Source of the DNA: Diphasiastrum complanatum
Lineage: Eukaryota > Streptophyta > Lycopodiopsida > Lycopodiales > Lycopodiaceae
Assembly (NCBI GenBank): GCA_029204225.1
Contig: MU831935.1
Location: forward strand, 32,087-96,086
DNA: 64,000 nt
Direction: 5' to 3'
Shown here: one piece after another, positions 1-12,799 of the stretch
Position numbering within the stretch: position 1 is the stretch's first letter
How the letters are laid out: every line of letters begins with the position of its first letter
Notes under the pieces: generated by a model
Database searches by the model: none
Seen by the model: only the letters and a program-made list of their open reading frames with translations
Told to the model about the DNA's origin: nothing
Made by a program: the position numbers and the translations under genes

Positions 1-1205
<1,205 letters not shown>

Positions 1206-1849
1206 CAAGCAATCCCCCAAAACCACCCATGCCACCCTTCTCGCCACCTCAGCAAGATCAGGGTCAAATGGATACAGACATGGATCAAGGGGCAGAAGAA
1301 GAAGCAACCATGGCTTCTCAAGCTATGGAAGCAGGGCCATCTACATCAAGGGTCATACCATTGTTTCATAAACCGGTCACCATCGAGGAGGAGACACAAA
1401 AAATTTTAAATCAACATCTGTATGAATCCTCGAGAGGTGGCTGGGTTATTATGTTCAAGACTTGAGAGATTGAATAAGGCAAGGACTGGATAAACTACCT
1501 GCATTGCCACCATGGTGCAAGATTGTTTTTGAAAACACTCATTAGGAATTATGTAACGAGCCCTCGCTAGCTCCGGGTGGATCCATTTTATGTTCCAATG
1601 CCAAGGCGAAATAAGTGAAAATATTTGGGTGTACCAATGGATAAAATCACCGTCCACACCCCAAATTGTCCCATAATCTATCAACAATATAGTTGGTTGA
1701 TTGTGGTGGATTTTAGTCGGTCCCTCAAGGCTTATTCACCACGTTGGAAAGAGGTGTGTGCAATAATGATAAGTCGAAGACTGTGGCGACTTATCGAGCA
1801 CAACGGAATAGAGCCTTCTTTCCTAATGCATTAATATGTCGGATGATAT
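1206..1849 (+). pseudogene. Unassigned sequence with a decayed plus-strand reading frame
   Basis: An open frame from 1229 to 1465 is Met/Gln/Asp-rich, then reads GPSTSRVIPLFHKPVTIEEE. Further fragments of continuous-looking frame reach 1834 with stops between (for example KITVHTPNCPIIYQQY). The composition recalls the N-terminus of a gag-like or transposon protein, but I do not recognise the family. It sits between two Copia-A LTR pieces and is probably another decayed element. Confidence 0.25.
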
Positions 1850-1999
1850 CTGATATGTCGGAGCCACCTATAAGTGATTTTCGAGTATTTTTGCAGACTA
1901 TGTAGAAACATGCATAAAAATGTAAAACTAGATAATAAGTGGATGAAGATTAACGATCCATCATTTGGCCTGTAGGAGAATTAGGAGAATAATCTAACA
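1850..1999 (-). mobile_element. Copia-A 3' LTR, truncated
   Basis: On the minus strand the LTR starts TGTTAGATTATTC at 1999, directly after a polypurine tract. The stretch 1890-1999 shares GCAGACT.TGTA and the terminal AATAATC.AACA with the other LTR copies. Left of about 1850 the similarity is lost, so most of this LTR is missing. Confidence 0.6.
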
Positions 2000-2010
2000 C
2001 TCCTCTCCCT
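2000..2010 (-). other. Polypurine tract of Copia-A
   Basis: The minus strand reads AGGGAGAGGAG directly before the 3' LTR. This is the plus-strand priming site expected in an LTR retrotransposon, and it fixes the LTR edge at 1999. Confidence 0.65.
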
Positions 2011-2413
2011 AATCTGAATCCATGAATGCTTTGACCTTCAAACATAGTTCTACACAAAACTTTCTATGTGTATCCAAGCTTAATGCTTTAGTAAAAATAT
2101 TTGCTGTCATATCTTACGTTCAACAATACTGCAAGTCAACCTCTTTTTCAATAACTTTGCTTTTGACATAGTGATACTTGATTTCAATGTGCTTACTCCT
2201 AGAATGAAATCTAGAGTTGGCTGATATGGTAATGGCACTTTGATTATCACAAAATAGAATTGTCAAGCATATTGATTTAGATTGATATATGAAATTAAGT
2301 TTCTCAATCATACTGCTTTCTTTGTAGCTTGAGAGACTGCGATATACTCTGATTCAGAAGAAGATAGAGCTATCAAAGTTTGTTTGCGGTTGTTCCATGA
2401 AATAGGACCATTG
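2011..2413 (-). pseudogene. Copia-A RNase H and C-terminus
   Basis: Minus-strand frames give copia RNase H motifs in order: ISWNNRKQT, ALSSSESEYIA, then CDNQSAI, SKHIEIKYHYVKSKVIEKEVDLQYC and NIFTKALSLDTHRKF, ending just before the polypurine tract. Stops and frameshifts break it. It is separated from the rest of its pol by an LTR piece at 2417-2895. Confidence 0.8.
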
Positions 2414-2416
2414 TTG

Positions 2417-2895
2417 TGTTGAAAATAGGATGGATAAATTACAGCGGAAACTCCTACTTCCAATGCATGACTACGCCTATCAAAAATTGAACAAAGAAGT
2501 AGTGATGATAATCACGTTCAATCTTTAGCAACTAACTTTGAAATCGCTAGATACTAAGTGATTACGTAGCCAAACATAAAGTATTGAATTCTCAAACAAT
2601 TTCTATCAGTTCCAAAAGCAATACAGAGATGCATGCATTCTAAGATATATTGAGCACAATAAGAAGATAGTATTGATTCAGAAAAACAAAATTAGATGCT
2701 AATGAGTGCAAGACAATAGCGGATAGAAACCGTGCATTCTAAGTTGTCTCTGAGTAACTGAGAATAAGTCTAATAATAAGCAGCTCTGTTGATAAGTAGT
2801 AGCGCAATAGCAACTCTAAAATAAATCTCTAAAAGACTGAGCTAGAATGCTCAAGAGAGTTCTAGCTTGAAAGCTTGATAGAGAGCTAACTACAA
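2417..2895 (-). mobile_element. Copia-A LTR fragment lying inside the pol region
   Basis: It starts on the plus strand with TGTTGAAAATAGGATGG and matches 5700-6180 for its whole length, stopping in GAGAGCTAACTACAATA. It divides RT (right) from RNase H (left). The RT palm, including the YVDD motif, is absent here. Insertion and deletion, or recombination between elements, therefore removed the middle of pol. Confidence 0.75.
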
Positions 2896-4350
2896 TAATT
2901 TTTTATTGTGAATATATACGTGAGAAAATCCTCTGGCAATAAGTTGTGTCTTTCTCCTGTTGATGCCTCCATCTGCATTGTACTTGACTTTAAAAATCCA
3001 TTTGCAATCAACTACGTTTCTGCTAGCAGGTAATTTGACAACCGTCCATGTCTGGTTCTTGATAAGAGACGAATACTCTTTATCCATAGCTTCTTTCCAG
3101 AGATCTGAATCAGGCTGACTGAATGCCTCTTGGATAGACATTGGTTCCTGAACAAGATAGGCTGCAGACACGTCGATATACCTCTTAGGTGGTCAGCTAG
3201 TCCTTGATGATCTTCTGGGTAATAAAGGAAGTTAATCATCTCCATCATACTATAGTTGCTGAACTGCAACATCATCATCTTCTGATACGTCGTTGATTTG
3301 TTGTTCGTCAAAAGTAGAACAGCTTGGACCTTCAATGGGAATAGTCGACTAAGAAACTGGAAAGTTCAATGTGTCGGCTACATGGGAATTGCCTTTTCCC
3401 TTGAGGTCTTGAAACTGATCTTCGATGAAGATGACATCCCAGCTAGTGAATATCTTCGACTAGATGGGATTGAACAACTTGTAGGCTTGATCTGAAGTAG
3501 TGTAGCTGATGAAAACACATTTGATACACTGGAAGTCGAACTTCTTCCTGAGATCATGAAGTATCTAAGAAAATGTCGTACATCCAAAAACTTGTAGGTT
3601 TGATTAAGAAGGTTTGCTACCTATCCAAATTCCGAATGGTGTTTTGTCTGAGAGGCCTTTAGTAGGACATTTGTTCTGAATATAGGTTGTTATTGAAACA
3701 ACCTCAACCCAGAAGCACTTCGGAAGTGTCGCATATGATAACATGCACTTTGCCGATTCAAGTAAGGTTCTGTTCTTTCTCTCAACAAGACCATTTGACT
3801 AAGGCGAATAGGAGGTAATGTACTATTGCTCAATGATGTTGTTAAGGTAATACTCCTTGAATTTGGTGGAGATGTATTTTTTCCCATTATCTGAACTCAG
3901 TGCTTTGATTCGTTTGTCAGTTTGATTCTCAACATGCTCTTTGAATTTCCTGAATTTGATGAAAGCCTCTGATTTCTGTTTAATAAAATAAACAATTGTT
4001 CTTCTGGAGAATTCGTCAATAAAAGTAATGAAATACTTTGCATCTAGCAATGAAGGAGTTTGCATGGGTCCACATATATTTGTATGAATAACATCTAACA
4101 GATCTTTTGCTGCATGCCTATGGTTTGATCTAAAATGAATCCTAGACTGCTTTTTAAGGATGCAGCTATGACAGACATGGAGATCAACCTTACCAGAAGG
4201 ATAGTCGAGATCAAGAACCATGGATTGTCTGGACATGTTCAAAACAGATGCATAATTCAAGTGTCCTAAGCGATGATGCCATAGTAATGTTTTATTGACT
4301 AGAACAGAGGTTTTCGAGGCCTCACTAGACTCAAAATAACAATGTGCCAA
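2896..4350 (-). pseudogene. Copia-A integrase and start of RT, decayed
   Basis: From high to low coordinates the minus strand shows: a GAG-pre-integrase domain (LLWHHRLGHLNYASVLNMSRQ with CHSC), the integrase core (DVIHTNICGPMQTPS, FIDEFSRRTIVYFIKQK, ALSSDNGKKYISTKFKEY), a decayed integrase C-terminus (3378-3590), and the RT N-terminus (EAFSQPDSDLWKEAMDKEYSSLIKNQTWTVVKLP, CKWIFKVKYNADG, LIARGFS). Several frameshifts and stops break it, and RT ends abruptly at the LTR piece. Confidence 0.82.
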
Positions 4351-4512
4351 TCTATATAAGTAACTCTATCTCCTATCAATAATTTTGCATTGATCAGATT
4401 CGAATTCTACCTTATGACCTAAATCTGTAATTCTACTTATTGATAACAGATTTGTAGAGAGTTTAGGAACATATAAGACTTTTGATAGTAATTTGAATTA
4501 ATCATGCTGGAA

Positions 4513-4713
4513 TCACAATCTTATAGTACCTTCACCTTCAATAGTGTGAGTACTATTGTCACCAAGATGAATAAATTTCTTTGTGTTGTAAGGCATGTAG
4601 TAGTTGAAAATCTCACATTGATTGGTCATGTGTTGAGTAGCTCCAGAATCCAAAAACCATGAATCATCCAAAAATGCGCTTTCATCTTTGACCATGAATG
4701 CGCCTTCATCCAC
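4513..4713 (-). pseudogene. Copia-A aspartic protease fragment
   Basis: The minus strand reads DDSWFLDSGATQHMTNQCEIFNYYM, the copia protease active-site region with DSGA, followed by IHLGDNSTHTIEGEGTIRL. It is in order between gag (right) and pre-integrase (left). No start codon is needed because it was part of a polyprotein. Confidence 0.8.
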
Positions 4714-5409
4714 TTTGACCTAGGGAGATGATGAAACTGTGTTTGCATGTTGATCAGGTTGCTTGGCTACATTCTTCGCTTGGAGAATTTGGCAATCATT
4801 GATCTCATGGTTATTGCGCTTGCAATAGCTGTAAAACATCTTCTTCTTCGACTATGGATCTGATGATTGTAGTTGATTTTTTATTGTAGATATTGGATTG
4901 TAGATATTTTTGATTATCAGATCATCACCCAGTTCTCATATGTAGAGGGCAAGCTTGAAAGCAATGTCATAATTGCATCTTGATCGTCTATGACTGATCC
5001 GACAGTGGCCATCTATTGCAAGAGATTCTTAAACTGGCTAATGTGACTTTAAAGAGAATCACCAATCGACATCTTGAATGTGAAGAATTTCCTTCGTAGA
5101 TGTAACCTAGTAGTTACGTCCCTCATGTCATATAGTGAGTTCAGGATGTCCCAAACATCTTTTGACGTTTTAGCTTCAGCTATGTGTCCAATATGTGTAT
5201 CTGATATATTGAAGATAATAAGCATGTAAGCTTTACCATCCTTCGATTTTCACTTTGAGTATTGTCATCTTCAGGTTTTACTTCTATACATGTAACAACA
5301 CCCGTAACTTGTTGGCAATTAGCAAGGCCTTCATCTTAAATTTCCACAAATGATAATTGGATCCATTCAGCTTGTCTGCAATAAGACCAGCTTTACTTTG
5401 AGAATCCAT
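4714..5409 (-). pseudogene. Copia-A gag, badly decayed
   Basis: The probable gag start is at 5409 (MDSQSKAGLIADKLNGSNYHLWKFKMKALLIANKL), which matches the copia gag opening with its NYxLWKFKM motif. Beyond about 5300 the frame is lost through indels. A tract with Cys codons around 4800-4850 may be the zinc knuckle but could not be read cleanly. Confidence 0.65.
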
Positions 5410-5560
5410 CTGGAACTTAGTCTATCGATTGTATCGATGATGTTAAGATGTAGTAATGCCAACAACATGAAATCAATTCTCTGATATTGAAAGGTTGAAA
5501 GGAACTGAAGGAGTTTGATATCAATATAATATCACAAAAGATATCAAGTATTAGAGCTTT

Positions 5561-5699
5561 CGCTCTGATATCGAAATAGTATTAGGCCCTAATAGAGATC
5601 ACAAGTCTGATACCGTGATGGTTCAGATAACGAAGTAGTGATCTAGCATTGATACTATGGAAGAATGTTCTGATACCATATAGGTACGCTCTGATACCA
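5561..5699 (-). other. Copia-A primer-binding site with upstream degenerate copies
   Basis: The minus strand TGGTATCAGAGCG at 5699-5687 is complementary to the 3' end of initiator tRNA-Met and abuts the 5' LTR. Similar words recur at 5679-5668 (TGGTATCAGAAC), 5614-5605 (GGTATCAGAC) and 5572-5561 (GATATCAGAGCG). The copies may be remnants of repeated strand-transfer errors or plain local duplication. Confidence 0.75.
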
Positions 5700-6340
5700 T
5701 GTCAAAAATAGGATGGTTAAATTACATCGGAAACTCCTACTTCCAATGCATGACTACACCTATCAAAAATTGAACAAAGCAGTAGTGATGATAATCATTT
5801 TCAATCTTTAGCAACTAACTTTTAAATCGCTAGATACTAAGTGATTACATAGCCAAACATAAAGTATTGAATTCTTAGACAATTTATATCATTTACAAAA
5901 GCAATACAGAGATGCATGCATTTGAACATATACTGAATGCAATAAGAAGATAGGATTGATGCAGAAAAACAAAATCAGATGCTAATGAGTGGAAGACAAT
6001 AGCGGATAGAAATTGCGCACTCTCAGTTGTCTCTAAGTAACTGAGAATAAGTCTGATAATAAGCAGCTCTATTGATAAGCAGTAGTGCAATAACAACTCT
6101 AAAATAAATCTCTAAAAGACTGAGCTAGAATGCTCAAGAGAGTGCAAACTTGAAAGCTTGATAGAGAGCTAACTATAATACTTTCTGATTGTGAATGATC
6201 TGCTTGATAAGAGCGCAGAAAGCATCATGTAATAACACTTAGTCCCTTCACAATTCACAATGTTGATGCGTCGCTTCAAAACTTCTTCACTTGATACTTG
6301 ATACAAATTATGAATATGAACAACTATATACTAAGCAATT
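5700..6340 (-). mobile_element. Copia-A 5' LTR
   Basis: It begins on the plus strand at TGTCAAAAATAGGATGG right beside the primer-binding site. It matches 2417-2895 and 1-430 nearly colinearly, then the block around TATGAATATGAACAACTAT matches 620-650. Similarity fades after about 6340 and the expected terminal AATAATCCAACA is not present, so the outer half is lost or diverged. Confidence 0.75.
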
Positions 6341-6891
6341 TACTGTATAATTGGCAGTGAAACTGTTGGAAAGCCAGTGAAATTGCCGTAGTTCAGGAGA
6401 GCCAATTTGGGTATCAATAGAAAGGAGCTCTTAAGCAGTTGTTGTTGCATATTTTGCAAATCATCTAGCTCTGCTTGTTCTTCCTCCTTCCTCCTCTACC
6501 AATGCTGCTTCTCCCAAAAACTCCATGAAGCTTGAAACTATGCCCTTGCTCTTGAGGTCGACTTGCTTGAGGCCAAGTACGATGCGTAGAGCGGTGCCAA
6601 ACATTGGAGGTGCAGCTATTATGGAGTCGAGAGGGCAAGCACTCTTATGAAGGTGAATGCAGACTCTTGAATACAAAGTTTAAAACAAAAAAAGGTTCGA
6701 ATTGGTTTCCGATTCGAACTTGTCTAGCCGATTCAAATCGAAAAGAATTGGCCGATGTGAATTGGCATGTAACCTTGCATCCACTACAATGAAAGAGGAT
6801 GAGGTAATTGCATACAATGAAAATGCAGGGAAGCAATAGCACAAAATCCAGCAACCAATAGCATCCATGGTGTTTTTGCTCCTTCTAATGA
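6341..6891. other. Unassigned stretch with an unrecognised open frame
   Basis: A minus-strand frame at 6676-6461 (reading APPMFGTALRIVLGLKQVDLKSKGIV) has protein-like composition, but I do not recognise it and the other strand is nearly as open. At 6690-6760 there are GATTCGAA-type palindromic words like those seen elsewhere in the window. Confidence 0.2.
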
Positions 6892-6990
6892 TTTTTTCTT
6901 CCAAAATATATTCTCGATGAAATTTCCAAGGCCGGGTTTAAAGAACCCACTGCAATTCAAGCACATGGATTGCCTATCATGGTTAATGTA
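6892..6990 (+). pseudogene. DEAD-box RNA helicase Q-motif fragment
   Basis: The plus-strand frame from 6892 reads PKYILDEISKAGFKEPTAIQAHGLPIMV. This matches the Q-motif region of DBP2/p68-type DEAD-box helicases (aromatic residue upstream, GFxxPTxIQ). No motif I (GSGKT) or other helicase exon is near. It sits beside retroelement debris, so I call it a lone exon fragment, possibly captured by a transposon or left from a gene duplicate. Confidence 0.6.
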
Positions 6991-7009
6991 ACTAGTAAGG
7001 CTGTATATT

Positions 7010-7150
7010 TTTTTGAATTTATAAAAAAAAAGTAAAAACGTTTCGAAACAGCGTTCTTAGGTATGGAACGCTAGTGTTCCAGAATACAGACACTCCTGAA
7101 ACGTGTTTCGGATGCATGTACGATATCTATATATATATATATATCATTAT
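7010..7150. repeat. Small palindromic insertion-like segment and TA-rich run
   Basis: After an A-rich run come GTTTCGAAAC, GGAACGCTAGTGTTCC and GAAACGTGTTTC, all self-complementary words within 80 bp, then a short (TA)n run near 7126-7144. It resembles the other GGAAC/GTTCC palindromic segments in this window. Confidence 0.4.
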
Positions 7151-7389
7151 GTCCATGACCAGTACATAGGATTCAGTATACTCTTAGTCTTGGATACATG
7201 ATGGTACTCCAATGAAATAGGCTGTTAGTTATGCCACGTCATACTGGACGTGACCCAAAAGTAATTAACACCTTGTGAGGCCCAGAACACACTAAATGGA
7301 GTTGGTACAAGGTTTGAGACAGTGTATGCATGTGTAGAGTTATAGCAATTCTATGAATAGAGGATCCATGCATAGAGACTCTATTATAG

Positions 7390-8560
7390 ATGAATCTATG
7401 TATAGGGGAGTTAGGACCTTGCATTACCAATGCTCACGATTGTTGTTTTACCATACTTGCCAAATTTCTCACAGGAGCTCTTGGTATGATGTCACCCTTC
7501 CTCATGGAAGGAGCAGGCCTTAAAGCAAATACATACAAGAGTATCCTTAGAGCTGATACGATTTTACACTGGCAATGTGAGTCATCAATGGATTTCTATC
7601 TGAATCTAACTTCTCTGATTACCAATATGTGGGTTGTAGATATCTCAAAATGCTATGAGAACATTCCCCCTAGATGGCCCAAAGGGTTTAAAAACCATCA
7701 TGAAAAAGGCAATAAAATATGCCTTTAAATATTCCAGATATGAGCTTTTATACTTTAAATGGAATCATTCACGTGAAGCTTTCAATTGGTCTTGGAAGGC
7801 AAAACAATCACAAGATTGGCATTCTTTGGATATAAATTTACTCTATCAATGAAACGACTTCTTGATTGATAATTGTATTGTCAGGCTTGGAAACAGAATC
7901 TGGAGACAGACACGAGGTATCCCTATGGGTTTTTCTTGCTCACCTACGTGGTGCAATTGGTATCTTTCCTTTTTTGAAGCCAAATGTATTAAGAGACTTG
8001 CTAGATTGGGTCTAATCTCATTTATGAATGACTTTCGACATTCTTTTAGATATATAGATGACATTTGCTTTATCAATAACCCTAATATCGAACTTTTTAT
8101 GGACAAAACACAGGTAAGGAGCCTTGATAATCTATTCTGGATTTATCCCCTGACCTTTCTAGAAATAGAAAGAAAAATGGTTGAAGGTAATAAAAACAAC
8201 TTTCTAAATATTTTTATTACCTTCCATAATTTATCCGGCTTGACTTGTCTTTCTAAATACGACAAAAGAAGAGAATTACCCTTTCCTTACTTACAATATA
8301 CACATCTGGCTTCAAACAGACCGACCTATAATTCTTATAAGGTTATTATTTCACAAGTTATTGCCGCAATGTAGTGCTGTAACTTGCAAGAAACTTTTCC
8401 TAATGAGGTTGGAATACTTGACGATGATTTTCAAAAAAATGGATTTATGAGAGATAAGTTGTGTCAGATCATCAATAAGATACTTTCGTCGGAAACATTT
8501 CCCGGTTTGTCATACATTTTACCTCACAATATTGTTGTTCTTTTGGTGGGCAACTAGCTA
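7390..8560 (+). pseudogene. Penelope-like reverse transcriptase fragment
   Basis: Plus-strand frames, joined by one frameshift near 7655 and one stop near 7852, show RT motifs in order: motif A MWVVDISKCYENIP (7626-7670), a basic helix IMKKAIKYAF, then WRQTRGIPMGFSCSPTWCNWYLSFFEAKCI (motif B, 7901-7990), RYIDDICFINNP (motif C, DD at 8057-8062), an IYPLTFLEIE strand, FLNIFITF, and PFPYLQYTHLASNRPTYNSYKVIISQVIAAM. This order, with IPMG, Y-[IM]-DD-[IL] and IYP..L, fits Penelope-like elements rather than copia, gypsy or LINE RTs. No GIY-YIG endonuclease was seen. A divergent telomerase-like RT is a less likely alternative. Confidence 0.6.
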
Positions 8561-8617
8561 TCCCTTTTGGGGAGCTAACTGCCCCCGAAGGGATTCACTA
8601 ATTGCGGGTCGGTTGGT

Positions 8618-9199
<582 letters not shown>

Positions 9200-9629
9200 G
9201 TTCAGGAAGAATGTAAATCCAAAGGTGGATTTACAAGTGTTTAGATCTCCTGCCCCCAACTTGCATCTGAATAAATATTGAGAATATCGATTTTGTCGTT
9301 GTCGAATGCTCCATAAAAAATGCAAAAGTCCATAGTAGCTCAAAGATATCTCAAAACTCTGATAAGAGTCTTCTAATGTGTAATACCAGGATTGTTCATA
9401 TACTGACTTAAGGAACTGACTACAAAAGCTATGTATGGTCTGGTACAGATCATCACGTACATAAGAGATGCTATTATCGAATGATAAGAATACTCACGCA
9501 TCCGCTCCTTCTCTTGATTGTTCGGGGACACTGGTCCTTTGACATCTTGAGTCCTGACTCCATTGGTGAGGGATCTAATTTGCCATTCATCAGATTATAT
9601 TTGATTAAGACATAGTGAATGTATCTTTT
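9200..9629 (-). pseudogene. Copia RT-RNase H connection, truncated
   Basis: The minus-strand frame reads SLTNGVRTQDVKGPVSPNN, YSYHSIIASLMYVMICTRP, VVSSLSQYMNNPG and YSDASWG, the conserved stretch between copia RT and RNase H. It is cut off by the LTR piece at 9199 before the rest of RNase H. Stop codons are present. Confidence 0.75.
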
Positions 9630-10180
9630 CTAAGTAATGTAGATCACCTTTTGTTTTTTGTCTCTTTGGATTTGAATACCTAGACAGTAATGCACTTCGC
9701 CCAGATCGGTCATGTCAAATTTGGAAGATAGCATTGTATTAGCTTCTTTTATCAAATCAATACATTTGTTGAAAAGTAATGTGTCGTCCACATACAAAGT
9801 GATGATAATAAAAGAATGTTGCACTAACTTGAAGTAGACATTCGAATCTGAAGTGTTTGGTTTATAGCCGTGATCGATAAGAAAAGTATTGATCCTTTGG
9901 AACCATGCTTGAGCAGATTGTTTCAAGCCATAAAGTGCTTTATGGAATTTACACACATGATTGTGTTTACCTTCAATATTGTAGCCTTCAGGTTGCACCA
10001 TGTAAATGTCTTCTTCGATAACTCCATTAAGATATGTTGTTTGTACATCCATTTGATGTACTTCCAAATATGTTGCAACAACAAATGATAATAGAAGTCT
10101 AATAGAATAATATTTAACTACTAGGCTGAAGGTCTCATTGTAGTTGACGTTGTGTACTTGAGAGAATTCTCTGGCCACAA
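9630..10180 (-). pseudogene. Copia-A reverse transcriptase, mostly open
   Basis: A 182-codon minus frame carries the copia RT core: FSQVHNVNYNETFS, VHQMDVQTTYLNGVIEEDIYMVQPEGY (first catalytic Asp), HKALYGLKQSAQAWFQRINTFL, ITLYVDDTLLF (catalytic YVDD) and FDMTDLGEVHYCLGIQIQRD. It stops in YIT* where family members read on into the RT-RNase H link. It supplies the RT part that is missing from the relative at 2896-4350. Confidence 0.85.
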
Positions 10181-10755
10181 GTCAAGCCTTTCTTCGATCG
10201 ATACTTCCATCTGCCTTGTACATGCTTTTAAACAATCATTTGCAATCAACTACATTTCTGCTGACAGATAATTCGACAATTTTCCAAGTCTAATTCTTGA
10301 TAAGAGATGAATACTCTTTATCTATAGCTTCTTTCCAAGAGGTCAGAATTGAGCTAACTAAATGCCTCTTCGACATTTGTCGCTCTTGAACAAGATAAGT
10401 TTCAGACTCGTCAATATACCTTATAGGTGGTCTACTTTCTCTTGTCGATCTTCTGGGTAGTGGTCGAAGTTTATTATCTTCATCATGTTGTAGTTGATGG
10501 ACTACAACATCATCATCTTTGGATTTGCTGCTAATAAGTTGTTCGTCGGGAGTAGACGAGCTTGGACCTTCAATAGGAATAGTCGACTTTTGAACTGGAA
10601 GGTTCGATAATTTGGAAGAGTTCGATAATTCAGCTACATGCACTTTGCCCTTACCTTTGAGGTCGATAAACTGATCTTTGATGAAGATGACATCCTAGCT
10701 AGTGAATATCTTTGACTTGACTGGATCATACAACTTATAAGCTTAATCTAGCCAA
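10181..10755 (-). pseudogene. Copia integrase C-terminus and RT start
   Basis: A minus frame at 10643-10290 carries the Ser/Pro/Asp-rich linker, RRSTRESRPPIRYIDESETYL and SWKEAIDKEYSSLIKN, the usual boundary between integrase C-terminus and RT. Copia-A similarity (to about 3480) ends near 10755. No LTR or gag follows, so the element is truncated here. Confidence 0.7.
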
Positions 10756-11529
10756 AGGCACCACTAGACACCGTAAGTTATCACTTACAAACACCTATGA
10801 GGTGAACGAATGACAGTTGACTAAAGGGAACCGCCAAGTCAACGATTGCGGTTGACATACGATTTCATCTTCACACTCCTAGGGTTGCAACAATGCCACA
10901 TTTTCATGCTCCTGATGTGTACGAAGGAGATTCTTTTATTGTACCTCTTCACATCTTCACGATGCACCAATAACCGATCTACAAATCATGTACAAGAGCT
11001 GCTAATGGTCTTGTAAACTATAATTAGAATAACTAAAGATCTTCTGACAACTATATAATCTTCTGAACATTTGAAGAGAAGAGGATGATCAATCAATGTA
11101 TTCACAGAAATCAAACAACCAAAAGCGGTCTTCTAGTAGTTGACTCCTCAAAGTTAGTGATCATTTTAGAGAGAGTAAAGAGTATTATGAAAGATAGCAT
11201 TCATTAGCTTTTGTAAGTAGTGTCACGCACTTTGTGCGATTGTTTTGTGATCTAATATTGTTGTTACTATAACACCCTTTTATATAAAAGTGCTATTTTT
11301 CATATCAGTTATATTCATGTTGAATGTTTGAATGCCTCTCAATCTTTCTATGGACAAAATCACCATTCGTATATTCTATCAAGTATTATCCAGTAAGTAT
11401 ATAGTCGCTCTTTGTAACCTTAAGATTAGAGTGATTAAGCATCTACAACTAATCAAAAAATTACAAGAGTGGCAGATTAGCCACGACCTAAAGTGTATCT
11501 GATGACGTCATCCCATCAGGTCGTACTTG
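10756..11529. other. Non-coding, possibly LTR or leader of the next copia element
   Basis: No open frame was recognised. A TATATAAAAG box lies near 11280 on the plus strand, upstream of a plus-strand copia gag. This is what an LTR promoter would look like. However, no matching second LTR, TG/CA ends or primer-binding site was found. Confidence 0.25.
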
Positions 11530-12365
11530 CATGATCTTCACTAGTACTCTTTGGAGCATGAGGGCAGAAAAGGTTTTGCGATGTTTTTCGTGTCACGTCG
11601 TTGGTTTCGTCTCTATCGCAAGAGAGATGTGGGATACTTTACTCACAAGATTTCAGAAAAAATTCCACAGTCAGATCATGCTTCTTGAAGATCAGCTGAC
11701 AAACCTGCAATGGGATGGCAAAGACCTCACCTCCTTTATTAGAAAGATGAAAGATCTGTTCCTCTCATTATACAACGTCGGAGCAGAGAATGCAATATCA
11801 GCAGAGAAGCAGCTCACCTACCTGTTATGAGCTTTACCAAGATCTTTCTAGACAACCCGAACATTGCTAGCAAAGGATCCAGCTATCGCTCAAAAAGACA
11901 GTGATCAAGATTCAAGAAGAAGTCGAAGCTCGAGAGCATCTTGATTACAAGGACGCTTATGACCAAGCTCTCTACAGCAACAAGGAGAAGGCAAAGAAGC
12001 AGTTCAAGCCTAAGAGGGAGTCAGACCGAAGGTAGGATCGAGACCAGCAAGCAGAGGGAGCCAATAGAGGCAAATGGAAGAACAAAGAAAATTCGAAACA
12101 ACAGAATGGCGACAAGAAAATATGCGTGAGATGCAAACGTGAAGGACGTACTGTCTATTTGTGCTGGCTAAATCCGAAGATTGAGTATATTCATTGTCAC
12201 AAGAAGGGTCATACAGCCATGGACTGTTACCAGAACCCAAGAAACAAACAAGCTCAAGACATACGAGAGAACAATAATAGTTTTTCCTACATCAAAGAGC
12301 CAAAAACCTCGAAGATGGGCAAAGAAAGATCGAATCATGAAAATTTGACTGCCTACATCTATGCA
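11530..12365 (+). pseudogene. Copia gag pseudogene with zinc knuckle
   Basis: A plus frame at 11620-11830 carries the UBN2-type gag core (MWDTLLTRFQ, QIMLLEDQLTNLQWDGKDLTSFIRKMKDLFLSL). Decayed basic sequence follows to about 12120, then HCHKKGHTAMDCYQNPRN (12190-12245), a CCHC knuckle with the first Cys lost. Several stops and frameshifts. Confidence 0.75.
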
Positions 12366-12790
12366 GACATGTAGTGTCGACACCTGACACACAAAAGGTA
12401 ATCCTTGATTCAAGAGCAACCTCACACTTCGTTACATCAAGATGGATAATGTTTGACTTTTGAAGTGTAGATCCATTAAGATTTATTATTCTTGAAGACA
12501 GATCGAAACATCAAGTGAATGGCATTGCTTCACTATGGCTCAACACAAATGGCAGAGACATATGACTCAAAGACGTTCTATTCATACCTACACTACAACA
12601 GGACTTGCTATCAGTCACAAGAATAGCAGATGTTGGGATGCGTGTGACGTTCTCAGACGAAGCATGCAATGTCATTGATGCACGCACCAGTACATTGATT
12701 ACACAAGGTGGAAGAAAAGGCAACTTGTATCACTTGAAGGTACATCTACATGCAGATCAAGTACAACAAACCTTCTAGAATCCTGCATCA
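12366..12790 (+). pseudogene. Copia aspartic protease fragment
   Basis: Continues from the gag in the same direction: DTQKVILDSRATSHFVTSRW (active site DSG changed to DSR), then LKDVLFIPTLQQDLLSVTRIADVGMRVTFSDEACNVIDA and GGRKGNLYHLKV, the typical end of copia protease before pre-integrase. The coding sense ends near 12790, where a minus-strand copia half begins. Confidence 0.7.
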
Positions 12791-12799
12791 TGAGAATAA

